Of a DNA stretch of 64,000 bases, positions 21,826-33,900 are shown in pieces. The DNA lies in contig CM055744.1 of assembly GCA_029465975.1 (NCBI GenBank), positions 3,981,552 through 4,045,551 of the forward strand. The letters run 5' to 3'. The DNA comes from Dallia pectoralis. Its lineage: Eukaryota > Chordata > Actinopteri > Esociformes > Umbridae. Under the pieces are notes generated by a model. It was not told the origin of the DNA and ran no database searches. It saw nothing but the letters and a program-made list of their open reading frames with translations. Every line of letters begins with the position of its first letter. Within the stretch, counting starts at the first letter, position 1. The translations under genes and the position numbers were made by a program.

Positions 21826-22121
21826 GTTGGACACTGGGCAATATGCAGTCCAACAAGTTGGACACTGGGCAATATGCAGTCCAACAAGTTGGACACTGGG
21901 CAATATGCAGTCCAACAAGTTGGACACTGGGCAATATGCAGTCCAACAAGTTGGACACTGGGCAATCTGCAGTCCAACAAGTTGGACACTGGGCAATATG
22001 CAGTCCAACAAGTTGGACACTGGGCAATATGCAGTCCAACAAGTTGGACACTGGGCAATATGCAGTCCAACAAGTTGGACACTGGGCAATCTGCAGTCCA
22101 ACAAGTTGGACACTCGGCAAT
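21826..22121. repeat. 31-bp minisatellite (10 units) in the ppp4r2 promoter region
   Basis: Ten units at exactly 31-bp spacing (unit starts 21826, 21857 and so on to 22105). Each begins GTTGGAC and ends GTCCAAC before AA, so unit junctions form the dyad GTCCAACAAGTTGGAC. The only common variant is ATATGC/ATCTGC. Long frames across it exist only because of the repeat. Confidence 0.95.
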
Positions 22122-22129
22122 TCTACTAA

Positions 22130-22650
22130 GTAACTGACAGATTGATTAGTAGTAATGATTATAACCATGCACCCAATTACTCATCAATAAATAATAATGA
22201 TAATAATAGTTACGTGGGTTTCTAAATTTGTCACTTCTACTCGTTTTAAACCAGCAAAAATATATTAAAACAATGATTTAATTGAAATTACATTTATTTA
22301 TTCTTTTTTAACTTCACAATAGGCATTCATCTGACTGTCAACTGTAATGACTTTGCATCTTTTATTCATACATCTTGGACCTAAGACAAACTAAAAGGCA
22401 CATTCATTATTTTCATTTAAATCGGTGTAAATTAAATCGATACATTCAGTTATACATAATGCAAACTGAGACAAGGTTTAGGCAAATTTTCTTTAATAAA
22501 AAAAATAATAGTTAACTTAAGTATAAATCCCACACGCTTTACAGTTTAAATGGTTACACACATTCATTACTGATAGAGAATGTTACACAATCATCACATT
22601 ATAAATGGTTGTGTTTATTGCCCCCAAGTTAGACACTGAATCATTGATTG
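22130..22650. other. AT-rich spacer upstream of ppp4r2
   Basis: Low-complexity AT-rich intergenic DNA between the ppp4r2 promoter array and a Tc1 relic. Nothing else seen. Confidence 0.4.
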
Positions 22651-22654
22651 ACAT

Positions 22655-23970
22655 TTACACTGCCAGTAAAAAATGTGGGGTCACTTAAAAAAAAGTTTTC
22701 CAATGAAAACATACATAGTAAAAAATATGGCAAAATCATCAGGGAATATAGTCATTGAGAATATTTTAGACAACTTTGCTCCATTTCCATTAGCAGCAAT
22801 TACAACCTTGCAGATCTTTCACATTCTAGATTTGAGATCGTTGGAGTAATCTGATAGAAATGGATTTCACTCCATGCTTCCTAAAGCACATTCCACAAAG
22901 TGGATTGGCTTGATGAGCATTTCATACGTACCAACCGGGTTGAGATCACTGTGCTGGCCACTCCATTATTGATATAATACTAGCTGACTGCTTCTTCCCA
23001 AAATAGTTATTGCATAGTTTGGAGCTGTGCTTTGGGTCATTGTCCTGTTATAATAGGATATTGGCTCCAATCAAGCACCATTCACTGGATTTGGCTTAGT
23101 GTCACAAAATGGAGTGATAGCATTATTTCTTCAAGATTCTGTTCACCCTGTGCATCTCCCTTTTTACCACCACCAAAGCACCCCAGAACATCACATTGGT
23201 TCCAACATGCTTCAAAGATCAAGTCTAGCACTCTTCATTTGGTCTGCTTCTCACAAATGCTATACTTCTTTATTCCAACACCTCAAACTGAGATTTGGCT
23301 GTCCATAACACTTATCTCCAATCTACCTTTTTTTGCCCAATGAGGTATGGCGGAAACTATTAATGAAGCTACCAGTTGAGGACCTGTTTGTCAGACTAGA
23401 CACAAATGTATTTGTCCTCTTACTCAGTTGTGCACTGGAGACTCACACTCTTCTTTCTATTCCGCATAGAGCCCATTTGCGCTGTTCTGTGATGGAGTAG
23501 TACGCACAAGTTCTTCAGTTCCTTGCTAATTTCTCACATGGAATAGCTTTCATTTTACAGAACAAGAATAGACTGAGAAGTTTTTGAAAAAAGTATTTGT
23601 TTCTGGCTATTTTAAGCCTGTTATTGAACCCACAATTGCTGATGCTCCACATACTCCACTAGTATCAACAAGTCCAGTTTTAGGGCTTCTTTAATCATCA
23701 AAACAGTTTTCAGATGTGCTAACTTAATTGCAAATGGGTTTTCTAATGATCAATTAGCCTACTCAAATTGTAAACGTGGATTAGCAAACACAACGGGCCA
23801 TTAAAACACAACTGATGGTTTCTGAGATTGTGCCCTGTACACCGATCTAGATATTCCATTTAAGTCAGACGTTTTCAGCTACAGTAGTAATTTACAACAT
23901 TACCAATGTCTACACTGTATTTCTGATCAATTTGACGTTGGACAAAATGTGCTTGTCTTTAAAAAACAAC
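22655..23970 (-). mobile_element. Decayed Tc1-like transposon (second family)
   Basis: The left end ACTGCCAGTAAAAAATGTGG then GGTCACTT and the right part with TACAGTAGTAATTTACAACA and CATTACCAATGTCTACACTG match the ends of a common fish Tc1 lineage. Read on the minus strand the interior gives HNDPKHSSKLC-like and WSEI-like remnants of a transposase, broken throughout. The right terminus appears truncated near 23970. Confidence 0.7.
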
Positions 23971-24350
23971 GACAGGAAAAGTGAGCGCAAAAGAAATGGT
24001 AATACATGTACACGTGAGAAATATAAAATCCAAGAGCATTTCTGATATGTTTACATTGTGTTTAATACTGGCGCTGGCATTGGGCAAAATGGTCAAGTTG
24101 AAGAACATTCACTCATTCCCTCATGTACAGGGAATGTACATAAGTAATGTTGTCTGACAGATTGTTCAGATTCAGCGGAGACTCTTAGCTTTGCGCTAAT
24201 ATGAAAGGATCAATTTGGTGGCCACCTCTAAGCATTGTGGGATGATTTTAAACTATTTCCAGATTAATCTGGTATAGAGACTATGGTTGACAGTAGACAT
24301 ACAAGAACATTTAACCCAACTGGTTTGACTAAAATCACATCTGCAATTTT

Positions 24351-24805
24351 TTTATTACCACCTAATACTTGACACAAACATACCCTGACCCCAGAAAAGC
24401 AAAATATAAAAAAGATATAAAACAAATCACAAACTCCACCATCACATTATATATATATATACATATAATGTGGTGAAAAATAGATGAGAATAAGGCAATA
24501 AGGCTTACTCAACACAAAGTATCATTGACCAGCAGCATATGCCAGTCTTTGTACTACAAAAACATATGATTCATACATCCATTCCAGTATCAAGTCCCCA
24601 ACCCCATTCTATTCAAATAGAATGTTAGAATGTTATTTGTGATCCATTTTGTGTTAGACACAGTTTTTATGCTTTTTGAATCCATTAATCAGTTCCCAGA
24701 TGGGGAACTTTGTCAGTCTGGTCCTGCCATTGCCCATCTTCCACAGAAAGATGTCCATAGGGGTAGGAGACAGTAAGACAACTATCCTCTGTCCAGTTCC
24801 TCTAG
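24351..24805 (-). other. gxylt2: Probable gxylt2 3-prime UTR with poly(A) signal
   Basis: The region follows the gxylt2 stop codon. An AATAAA on the minus strand (24351-24356) is the first canonical signal downstream. A perfect hairpin with 10-bp arms (CACATTATAT/ATATAATGTG, near 24442-24472) lies within it. Confidence 0.45.
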
Positions 24806-24985
24806 TTATTTAGATGGAGGCCTCACATGACGGACCACTTTCTTCTCGTAAACGGCCTTCATGGTCTTTTCTACCTGTTTGAGGAACACTTGGGGAATTC
24901 GACCGCACAGAGTGTTGACAGTGTCCAGAAACTTGGTCTGGAGGGGATAGAACAGTGACTGGAACAAGTTGTCTTCAAACGGGTA
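24806..24985 (-). CDS. gxylt2: gxylt2 coding exon 7 with stop
   Basis: 180 bp including TAA (24806-24808). Acceptor TTTTGCAG|TACCCG. It encodes YPFEDNLFQSLFYPLQTKFL through LCGRIPQVFLKQVEKTMK and a basic tail. Confidence 0.93.
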   Translation of the reverse strand, partial: YPFEDNLFQSLFYPLQTKFLDTVNTLCGRIPQVFLKQVEKTMKAVYEKKVVRHVRPPSK

Positions 24986-27900
24986 CTGCAAAACAGAACC
25001 ATTGCAAGCTTTAGGTTTAGAGAACATTTGCTGGCATTCTGTCTGGTTAATCAAACGCTTATTAACAGCGCGGCAGAGGGGGCTGCTGTTGCTGTGGGAG
25101 ACAATGAATTCCTTATGTAAACATTTGCAGTCTTCGCTATCCAAAGAGAGGAAAGGACACAACCACCAAGGTTACTCATTTTCTGGGAAACATTTTTCCC
25201 CATCTTAGTCCAATACGATGTGACCATAATCTAAGCAAAGTAACTTGCCAAGTGGATAGATTATTCATACCTCATGTATTGCATCATATACTACTTTGAA
25301 GGCCGGCTGCTTGTCATCATGGTACACTCCTCGGTTTCCATGGAGAATGGACACGCCCTCTTCTTCTGCTCCTTTACAGTTGCTCCCATACATGCAGTGA
25401 TCTGGCCTATAGTTCCACTGGCACGGAAAGGTATACAGGCACTCTGGAGACACAGGAACACGCCATTACTACAGCTGTAACGTCACATGTCCGCACTGTC
25501 CCCAAGCTTTCCACGTTGTACAATGTGACACCAGCACTGATAAGAACTAATATTTGTGCCACAGGCGGCTTAAGACAACCAAAAAATAAATAAACACAAT
25601 GATTTCGACATTGATTGATTGATAATTCCTTAAATAAATGTTCGGTCTAAGTGATCCAAATAAGTCAACTATTAATATGGCTCTCTTCAACACTTCAAGA
25701 ATGACATTTTCTAATTCTTATGCAAACACATTGTGAATCACGTTTTCCAATTAGACTGTAAATTGATGCAAGCAAGTACAGTTTTGATGTAACCATTAAA
25801 TAGTGGTGAAATAACATTAGCAGAAACATCAGTTACATCACAAAACCTTCAAAAGCTCCGGTATGATTCAAGGTTGGATCAAATGCCTGCATACCCAGGA
25901 GCTCTCCAGATAGATGGGCCAATATGTGTCCCACCGTAGCCCAACACAGCATGATGCCATTTTATTTTCCCATTTGTGTGGTGGCAGATTGTACCTGGAT
26001 TGTAGTGGAAGATGATATTCAACAGGTCTTGGTCGCCCCAGGTGATGTGGTTCTTATACTTCTGATACAGTGGATGGAGAAGATCCTCCCACGACAGACC
26101 GTTCGGTATCATGCTGTTCTGAAATAGAAACAAGACTTGGCATCTAAACATCTGACTTTACACAAATGCTCGATATCTAAGAAACCAGACAGTTTTTCAG
26201 CTGTGAGTTTTTTTCACAGAAACTCCCAGCTTTACAATCGGTAATGAAGCCCTGCCCAGAGCGTGCACGGCAAGCTAAGCCTTAAAATAGCCTACAAAAC
26301 AGTAAGCACTCCGATTGCTTAGTTACACCCTGGCTGATAGATTAAATTTTCTCTTCCTATAGCTCTCAATTCTGATAGCCGGGCAGCCTTGCTAAGCAGT
26401 GAGTGACAAGTGACAGGGGAGAAGACCGGATGGTCAATTGATTGATTGATCGATGCTCTTTACTTTGAACAGAGTGCTTCTGATCCGTGTGAGGTTCATC
26501 AGCATGACTCCCGAGTTAACCCCGGTGACGCCGTAGAACGGGTGACGGGCGAAGCGGCTGTACCAGCCTATTTTGGGGATCTCGTGTTCTGGGGCCATAG
26601 CAGCCAGCTGGGTGGTGTTGAAGGACTTGAGAAAACTCCACACGGCATCCATGGGCCTGAGGAAGAGCACGTCTGTATCCACGTAGAGCAGGGAGTCCAC
26701 GTCCTTCAAGATGACCTGTTGTCAAGACAATCATTGGACTTGTGGTTAAAAAAATAGTCAACTTACAAAGAATCCCCATCACCGCACGCCAAATAATTTA
26801 CAAAGGTTCAATGCAATGTATGCACGCCAAAAACAATATATGGCTTTTGTATTGCTTTAAAACAACACGTGAATAAACGGGAATTGCTTGTTTTTTGAGG
26901 AAACGTCAATGTGTTTGCGTAACACCATATATTACCACTATAATTCCCAATGTCTATCATTAGTTCCTGCGTAAACAAAGATAGACGTGTGTTATGGAAA
27001 ATAAATTGGGTTTAGAACGATACTGTAAAATGCATAACCTTCACAGAACAAAAATTTTAAATGTTCGTCCCATGTTGCATGAGATAAAATTAAAAACTAA
27101 GGCCTATTTCTCTGTTGTGCACAAACTGGTTTCTATCTCCGTTGGTGTTTGTGAGCATTTTCCCATAGATAATCCCGCCAACTGACAGATGTGCCAGACA
27201 GTGTTGCAGTTTGCTTTCTATTTTGTGTTGAGTGCTAATGAAAAAAAACATATAGGTGTTGATAAATGTAGTTTAATCAGTTTGAAAGTTGGTTACTCAG
27301 AGAGGTGAAACAGGAGATGCGTGTCACGCTTACTGGGAGAAACAGCCTCTGAGCAGCGCAGGGCTTGAACAGCTTTTTCCACTCCTCTGCATTCCCCACA
27401 GAGAACGTGATCGGGTAGATACTGTACTGGAACTTGTTTGAGATAGCACGGGGCCACTGACTCAGCTGAAAAATAAACTGCACAAAGTTACCAGCCGTCA
27501 TCGTAATTTTCGGCCACTTCTAGTTGAGGTTACGGGAAGGTTTATTTATTATCACATATCTCATTTCAAAAGAAACAAAAGCGTGACTCAAGCAGAACCC
27601 TGAAAGGTTGATTCACATAGTCTTCAGGAGGGATTACTGAAAGGGCAAACAGAATTATTAATTACATTGACACACGATACACTCGTGTCCACATAAACAT
27701 TCAAGGAAATCCTAGTATACCAATGACAAAATACACCATATAGTATATAAACAAACACCCAACCATCACACTTATATGAGCTCTTTGGAGATCCCATTCC
27801 GAAACAAGAAAATGGAATTGCCACAGCTATAACAGCAGCCAATGAAATCTTTCCACAAGATTTTGGAGTGTCTCTGTGGGAATCGGTAAAAGTTGTTTAT

Positions 27901-30900
27901 TGGGATGTTCATTTCACACCAACCTTGTCAAACCTGCTTGGTGCACAGTCATGCTGGAACAGGAGGCACCCAATTGCCTTAAATGCCTTTGTATCCTGTA
28001 TCATAAAAATTACGCGTCACTGGAACTAAAAGCCCTGCTCAAACCCTGGAACACAGCCCCAGACCATTATCCCTCTTCCAAACTTTACAGTATGCACTAC
28101 CCTATAGATTCCAGTATTTATGGGCAAATATGGGCGTGACATGAAGCCGCAGAAGCTGCACCACATTTAGAGTTAATTGTGATGTATAAAGGGAAAACGG
28201 AGTATATCGTGCATGTGCACGTTTTGAAAAATCTGAATATTTCTGTGCGTACGCACGTCCTACGTTTCATCCGTACGCCACTTCTGAAGCAAATCCACTC
28301 CAATGTGACTGACCTGGGTTGCTATAATGAAGCCAACTATAAATGAGAACATCCTCACATTGTCCACATACCATAACCCAATTATCATGCAAACATACTG
28401 TTTTTATGTATGTACCTTTATACAGTAACCTCAAACATTGACGAATATGATTTTTGAATGTAAAAGATGACTAAACCTTTGCATGGTTAATGCATAAAGG
28501 AGACGTCTGGGTGATACATGATATAACCTTGACATAAAAAACTTTCCAATTTCTTTTATTAAAAAGGATTATACTGTACTAACAAAATGATGCAATTCAA
28601 TAACCATTAATAAAGCAGCTGCTGAAATCCTAATCCAGCAAAAACAAATGTTGTAATCAATGGGTACATTTCCACAGACAGCCAATTTCTGATTGTTTCT
28701 TTTTTGACTCTAACACAACATAAACCTTTTTGTTGGTTGTTTAGTGTTCAATCAAGGTTTTTGCAAAATAATGTATACTGGCAGACAAGCAGTTAGACTA
28801 TGGGTTTCAAATTAACTTAAGCAGTTGTCCCTCTGGTGACATATATTATACATGTAATTGGATGATGGCAAATGTAATCAGTAACCGTTTAAAATGCTTG
28901 ATTGATTGATAATTGTATCTGGTAACAAAACATCAAATCAATCTAAGTAAATTTGTGGCTGATTGATCCAGGTTGCCTATGAGAAAAGCTAAACAGACCT
29001 GACGACTTGTTAAACCAAGTGCTTTTTGAAAGGTATAGCACCTGTTGTTTCTTCACATTATGGCTTGCTATGCTCTTGCTAAGAGATGTTTCTGGTCTCA
29101 ACTCAAAATGTTCCAAAACACCTACCATTAGCCAGCTGTTAACTATAACGTCATCAACTAGTATCATTTTTTAAAAGAAATGCAAAATGTGTGTTTGGGA
29201 CAAATGTATAATATATGGCCTACACATGGCCAATAACTAAGTGAAAAGCTTCTCTAGTACCAGCTTGAGTGTACTTACCCCCTTTTCAAACTGAGAGGCT
29301 AAGGGGTCCTCTGCAAAGATGTGGAACTTGATCCTCTTGATGCTGAAGAGTAGTGCCGACTTGACCATGGTGAGAGTCTCGTCCAGACGGTTCCCACAGG
29401 CCACCACAGCCAGGTGCATGACGTCCTCAGCATGGCCGCGCTTTGATGCAGGCCTGCCCCATCCCACCTCACTCCTCTTTCTGCTAGCAGGAAACAAACA
29501 GTGACAAGGTCTTAGTCACTCAACACTCAGTAGCATACTCAGGTCAGCTGATCAACTGATGAGCAGAACCATGATGGTCCATATTAACACCGCTATCTCA
29601 TGGACATTTTGTTATAAATAACACTATAACAGGAAAGATATTACAAATGGTATTAATAAGCATCTGTTAAAAAGTATCTCCCAAGAGATTGTATCAACAA
29701 AAGTGTTCCATATCCACGACAATGTTCATCTGCAGCTTTGTTAGTGCACAGAGAGAACAGGACAGGATGCATGAGACATACACAACACATCCCAGACAGC
29801 ACATTCCAGACAGCAGCACATAATCACACTGTTTGAACACAGACTGCTAACCAGCATGTTCATATTCAAGGCCTCCTCTAAGAAAACAATGTCTAGTTAG
29901 CAGCCCCCGCATCTCCTTCTTCGTCTTCTAGTACTGTAGGCTGATATATGCCTACTGCTGGTCTGGCATGCTCAAAGTTCTGTTTCTGAATGTAAGAATG
30001 CTCTTTCTGCACAGTGACAGTGACTACCACAGAATTTAAATTAATTCAGCAGAGCCAATATATCGGACAAGCTAAGGAAAATATTTATTTTAGATATCCA
30101 CATATGACCGTACCTATCTACTGTAAGCAACACTTCATATACTTTGGGCTATTTTTGTAATGCTTGACAAATGTATATTAGCATGGACAAACAAAAACCT
30201 AAAAAACTTAAAAACCTTAAGGCAGAGTGTTTTTTGCAACAATATTTGTTGGATTTAGAAAAAGAACCTACCGGTAACCGTTTTGCCCAGAGTGCAATGT
30301 CTACCAAAAAGCTTCATGTACAAGGAATGTGTCAGAAACAACGAGAATATACAACATTTGATGGGAGAAGAGTCCCAGGCCACTCTCCAAGAGTGACACA
30401 TTGTTTTCCTAGCTAAGAGACAATAATGAAACAAACAAGGCAAGATACAAAAAAAAATTATTAAATGCAAAGATTCCCAAACTGTTGGTGGCTACCCTCA
30501 AACAAAATGCTCAGCCTAAAAAAACTGTAGAATTGCATTACATTTGAATGAGAACAGCAACAAAGATATCGACACAATTGGAAATCAAACTGATAGTAAT
30601 CAATGGGGTGGAGTAGAACGCTTCAGTTTACAGCCCTGTTCTTTCACAGACTACCAGTACCAGCAGTAGATACAATTTTAATTTGACTAGAGCAACAAAA
30701 GTGACTGACTCAAAATGAAAGAAGCCTTTATTCTGAAAGGGGAATATCAAAAGACGACTGATATTTGCAAGACATAACATAGGTAGAGACCAAAAGTACT
30801 GGAAATGTGCTCTGGACTGATACGTCAAGTAGGACACAATCCAGACAACATGTTTGGTGAATACAAAACTCGGCCTTTGAGATTTCTATTTCAATTACAA

Positions 30901-33900
30901 TTGTGGCCTCCGACGATTGTAAAAACAAAATAACGAAGCTAAAATGATTTTTGTGCCGCAATCTTCTCGTTTTGTCTTTTTAAAAACCGCGGGACATTTT
31001 TCAGATTCCTCCATCGCAAGGTTTCACTTTGATATTTGAAAAAATTACTGCGTAAGAGCTGGGTGAACTTGTGTCAATTGGAGCACAAATAATGATGTGT
31101 CTAATGCTAATGATGCCGGCTCTTCTCTTGAACTGCTGCTCCAATTGACTTGATTCTTGGCTTGACATGTGTCAAATTGTCTTTCAGCTCGAAATTAAGC
31201 AAAATGAATACAAAACAAAATGGCACTTCGGCACTTTATCAGGTTGGGACATGTTAGCGGAGGTTAGCATGATTAGCATGATAGCTCTAGTTTGTGAAGG
31301 GTTCCGGCCACCCAGTCAATTTGACGTATAGGCCACTAAGTGATGCTTTTGGCCCATGCAAAGTCTGCATGATTTCCCAGGATTCAAGTCGATATTAGAC
31401 ATTTATGCGTTTGATCAGTTTAGATTCAACAGTTGCGCCATCTAAATGCTGCAGTGAGAGCGTGTAGTGCATGCAAGAAACATGGAACAGTCAAAGCAAT
31501 ATTGCCCTCAATTCTCCAGAGCTTAATCCGATTGACCATCTGTGGGATGTGCTGGACCCAGTGGCATCACTAGGGTTGGTGTCACCCAGCGCGGTAACTC
31601 ATGGTGTCACCCCCACACAAAAATGTCATTATATTTCTTAATTGCTAACAAAAATGTATTTGAAGATATTTCTACACCGAGTTACATGTAGTGAGCTACT
31701 AGCAAAATTAACTACCCAGGTAACTTCATCACATGATGTAACTCCAACCTTGTGGTATGTTTAGTTTAGCTCCTTTAAATGTAGGTACCGGACAGCATAA
31801 ATGAAAGAGACTGTTGGCTGTTAACATATGGTAGCGTCTGGCGGGGGTGTCAAAACCACCTACATGCCAGATGGTGAAGCGAATAACCAACAATAAATGG
31901 TTCATTGTGCTACTGAAGTTGACTAGCTAAAGACATTAAAAAGGCACTCATAACTACTTAAAAACTTCATTGCAGACAAGTTCATCTAAATCCATATAAA
32001 AACCGCTGAATGTGTGAGTAACATTTGCTCACGAGTCAAAAAGCATCTGGTGAAATTAAATATGATATTCTACTTGGCCACAAACTAACTAAACCTAAAG
32101 GCGCAATAAAGAAAAGTCTTCCCAGACACTTGCGTAAGACGGACCACCACTTTGTGGCCACCACATTTTATTGCGTTACCAGTATACTGTCTTTGGGTCA
32201 ACACTGCACAACAAATTTCATTTCACCTAGAATATTCCTCGCTTGCTCAGCAACAAAATAGACAAACTTTTACGGCTGATGTTGAGGAAAAAACAGAAAC
32301 TTGGTTTGAGTCTCCATACTAGTTTCTGCATTGATCCTCAATTTTCCGTAAGAATCGGAGCTCAGGTCTCAGTCAAGACAAAAGGAGGAGGAATCTGCTT
32401 CTACATTAAGGACAGATGAGGAAATGACATTACACGCATCTCATGGAACTGCTCTCCTGATCGGGAATATTTTTTTTTAAATGCAAGCCATTCTATGTCT
32501 GCTGGAATTCTCATCATTTGTGCTAGTTAGTGTTTATCTACCTCTGCTTGGTAACGTGAAGGACGCTCGAAGGCTGCTAGCTGAACAAATACTGGCAACT
32601 TAACGGCTATTACCGGACTCTACTTTAACAAATGTAACCTAAGCCACGATCATCAGGGCTCACCCACAACCAACCATCCCAACGACACCTCCCCTGAGAC
32701 TACAATGACAACAATTAACGTCACCCCTGAAGCTACCATGGGACTTTCTATCCTGGTGGGGAATAGGCTGTTTCGTTATGTCTTCGTCTTGATAGACCTC
32801 AGCCTTCTGTATAGTCTGTTTCCCGGATAGGATAGGTTTGCCTAAATCTTTGCTGCCCACCTCAGTGACCTGAACAGTTCTTTGTGGGACAGTAACTTAC
32901 AACCAATGGTCTGCTCCGATGAGCGAATTATGCGTTTCAGCCTGTCCTTATCCTTGACAGTGGCTGCTGCAAACCAGACGTGGTGGAGGAGTTCAGGTTG
33001 AGGGTGTTTTCCAGGAAGCGAAAGGGCTCCACAGTGTTGACTGGAGAGACACTCAGGACCATGGGCCGATGGTCTGCCGGGCTTCTTCTAAAGTCCACTC
33101 TCATCTCCACTATCGTTAGAGCATTGAGCTCCATGTTGTTGAGACTGCACCAGGAAACCAGCTGGTGTAGGCTGTCTCGTCCACATTGGAGATTAGACCA
33201 ATGAGGATGGTGTCATCTGCAAACTTCAGAGATTTGACAAAGGGGTGTCTGGAGGTGCAGTTGTTGGTTAACAGGGAGAAGAGAAGAGGGGAAAAGACGC
33301 AACCTTGAGGGCAGCAAGTGCTGATGGTCAGGGAGTATGACAGGTGCAATCCCAGCCTCATGTGCGGTCTCCTTTTGGAGGAAGACAGTGATCCACCTGC
33401 AGGTGGACTCGGGCACTCCCATATGGGAGATCTTATCCTGGAGCAAGGCTGGGATTATGGTATTGAATGCAGAACTGAAGTCCACAAACAAAAGCCTAGC
33501 GCAGGCTCCAGGCTGGTCCAGATGTTGGAAAATGAAGTGGAGACCAATGTTGATCGTGGCATCCACGGACCTGTTAGCTCTGTAGGCAAACTGCAGTGGG
33601 TCAATTACTGGGTCACTGATGCTCTTCAGGTGGGACAGGACCAGTCGCTCGAGCGACGTCATAACCACAGAAGTCAGGGCAACTGATCTGGAGTCATTTA
33701 GCCCTGTCATCTTTGTTTTTTTTGGAAACTGGAATGATAATGGAGGATTTGAAGCAGGCTGGGACAGTGCATATCTCAAGTGATTTGTTGAACAGGTCTG
33801 TGAACACAGCAGATGGTTGATCAGCACAGTGCTTGAGGGTGGAGGGCTGACTCCATCGGGACCAGCCGCTTTTCTCTGGTTCTGGTTGTTAATCATTTGT

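Noticed and set aside
21660..22168. ORFs of 86-159 codons on both strands upstream of ppp4r2
   Set aside because: They are by-products of the 31-bp array, and the period (not a multiple of three) yields the same peptide in all frames.
24986..25162. N-terminal extension of the last gxylt2 exon (about 59 codons, Cys-rich)
   Set aside because: The frame is open but the acceptor TTTTGCAG at 24986 joins exon 6 to the conserved YPFEDN segment exactly; the extension has no counterpart in the family and is read as intron.
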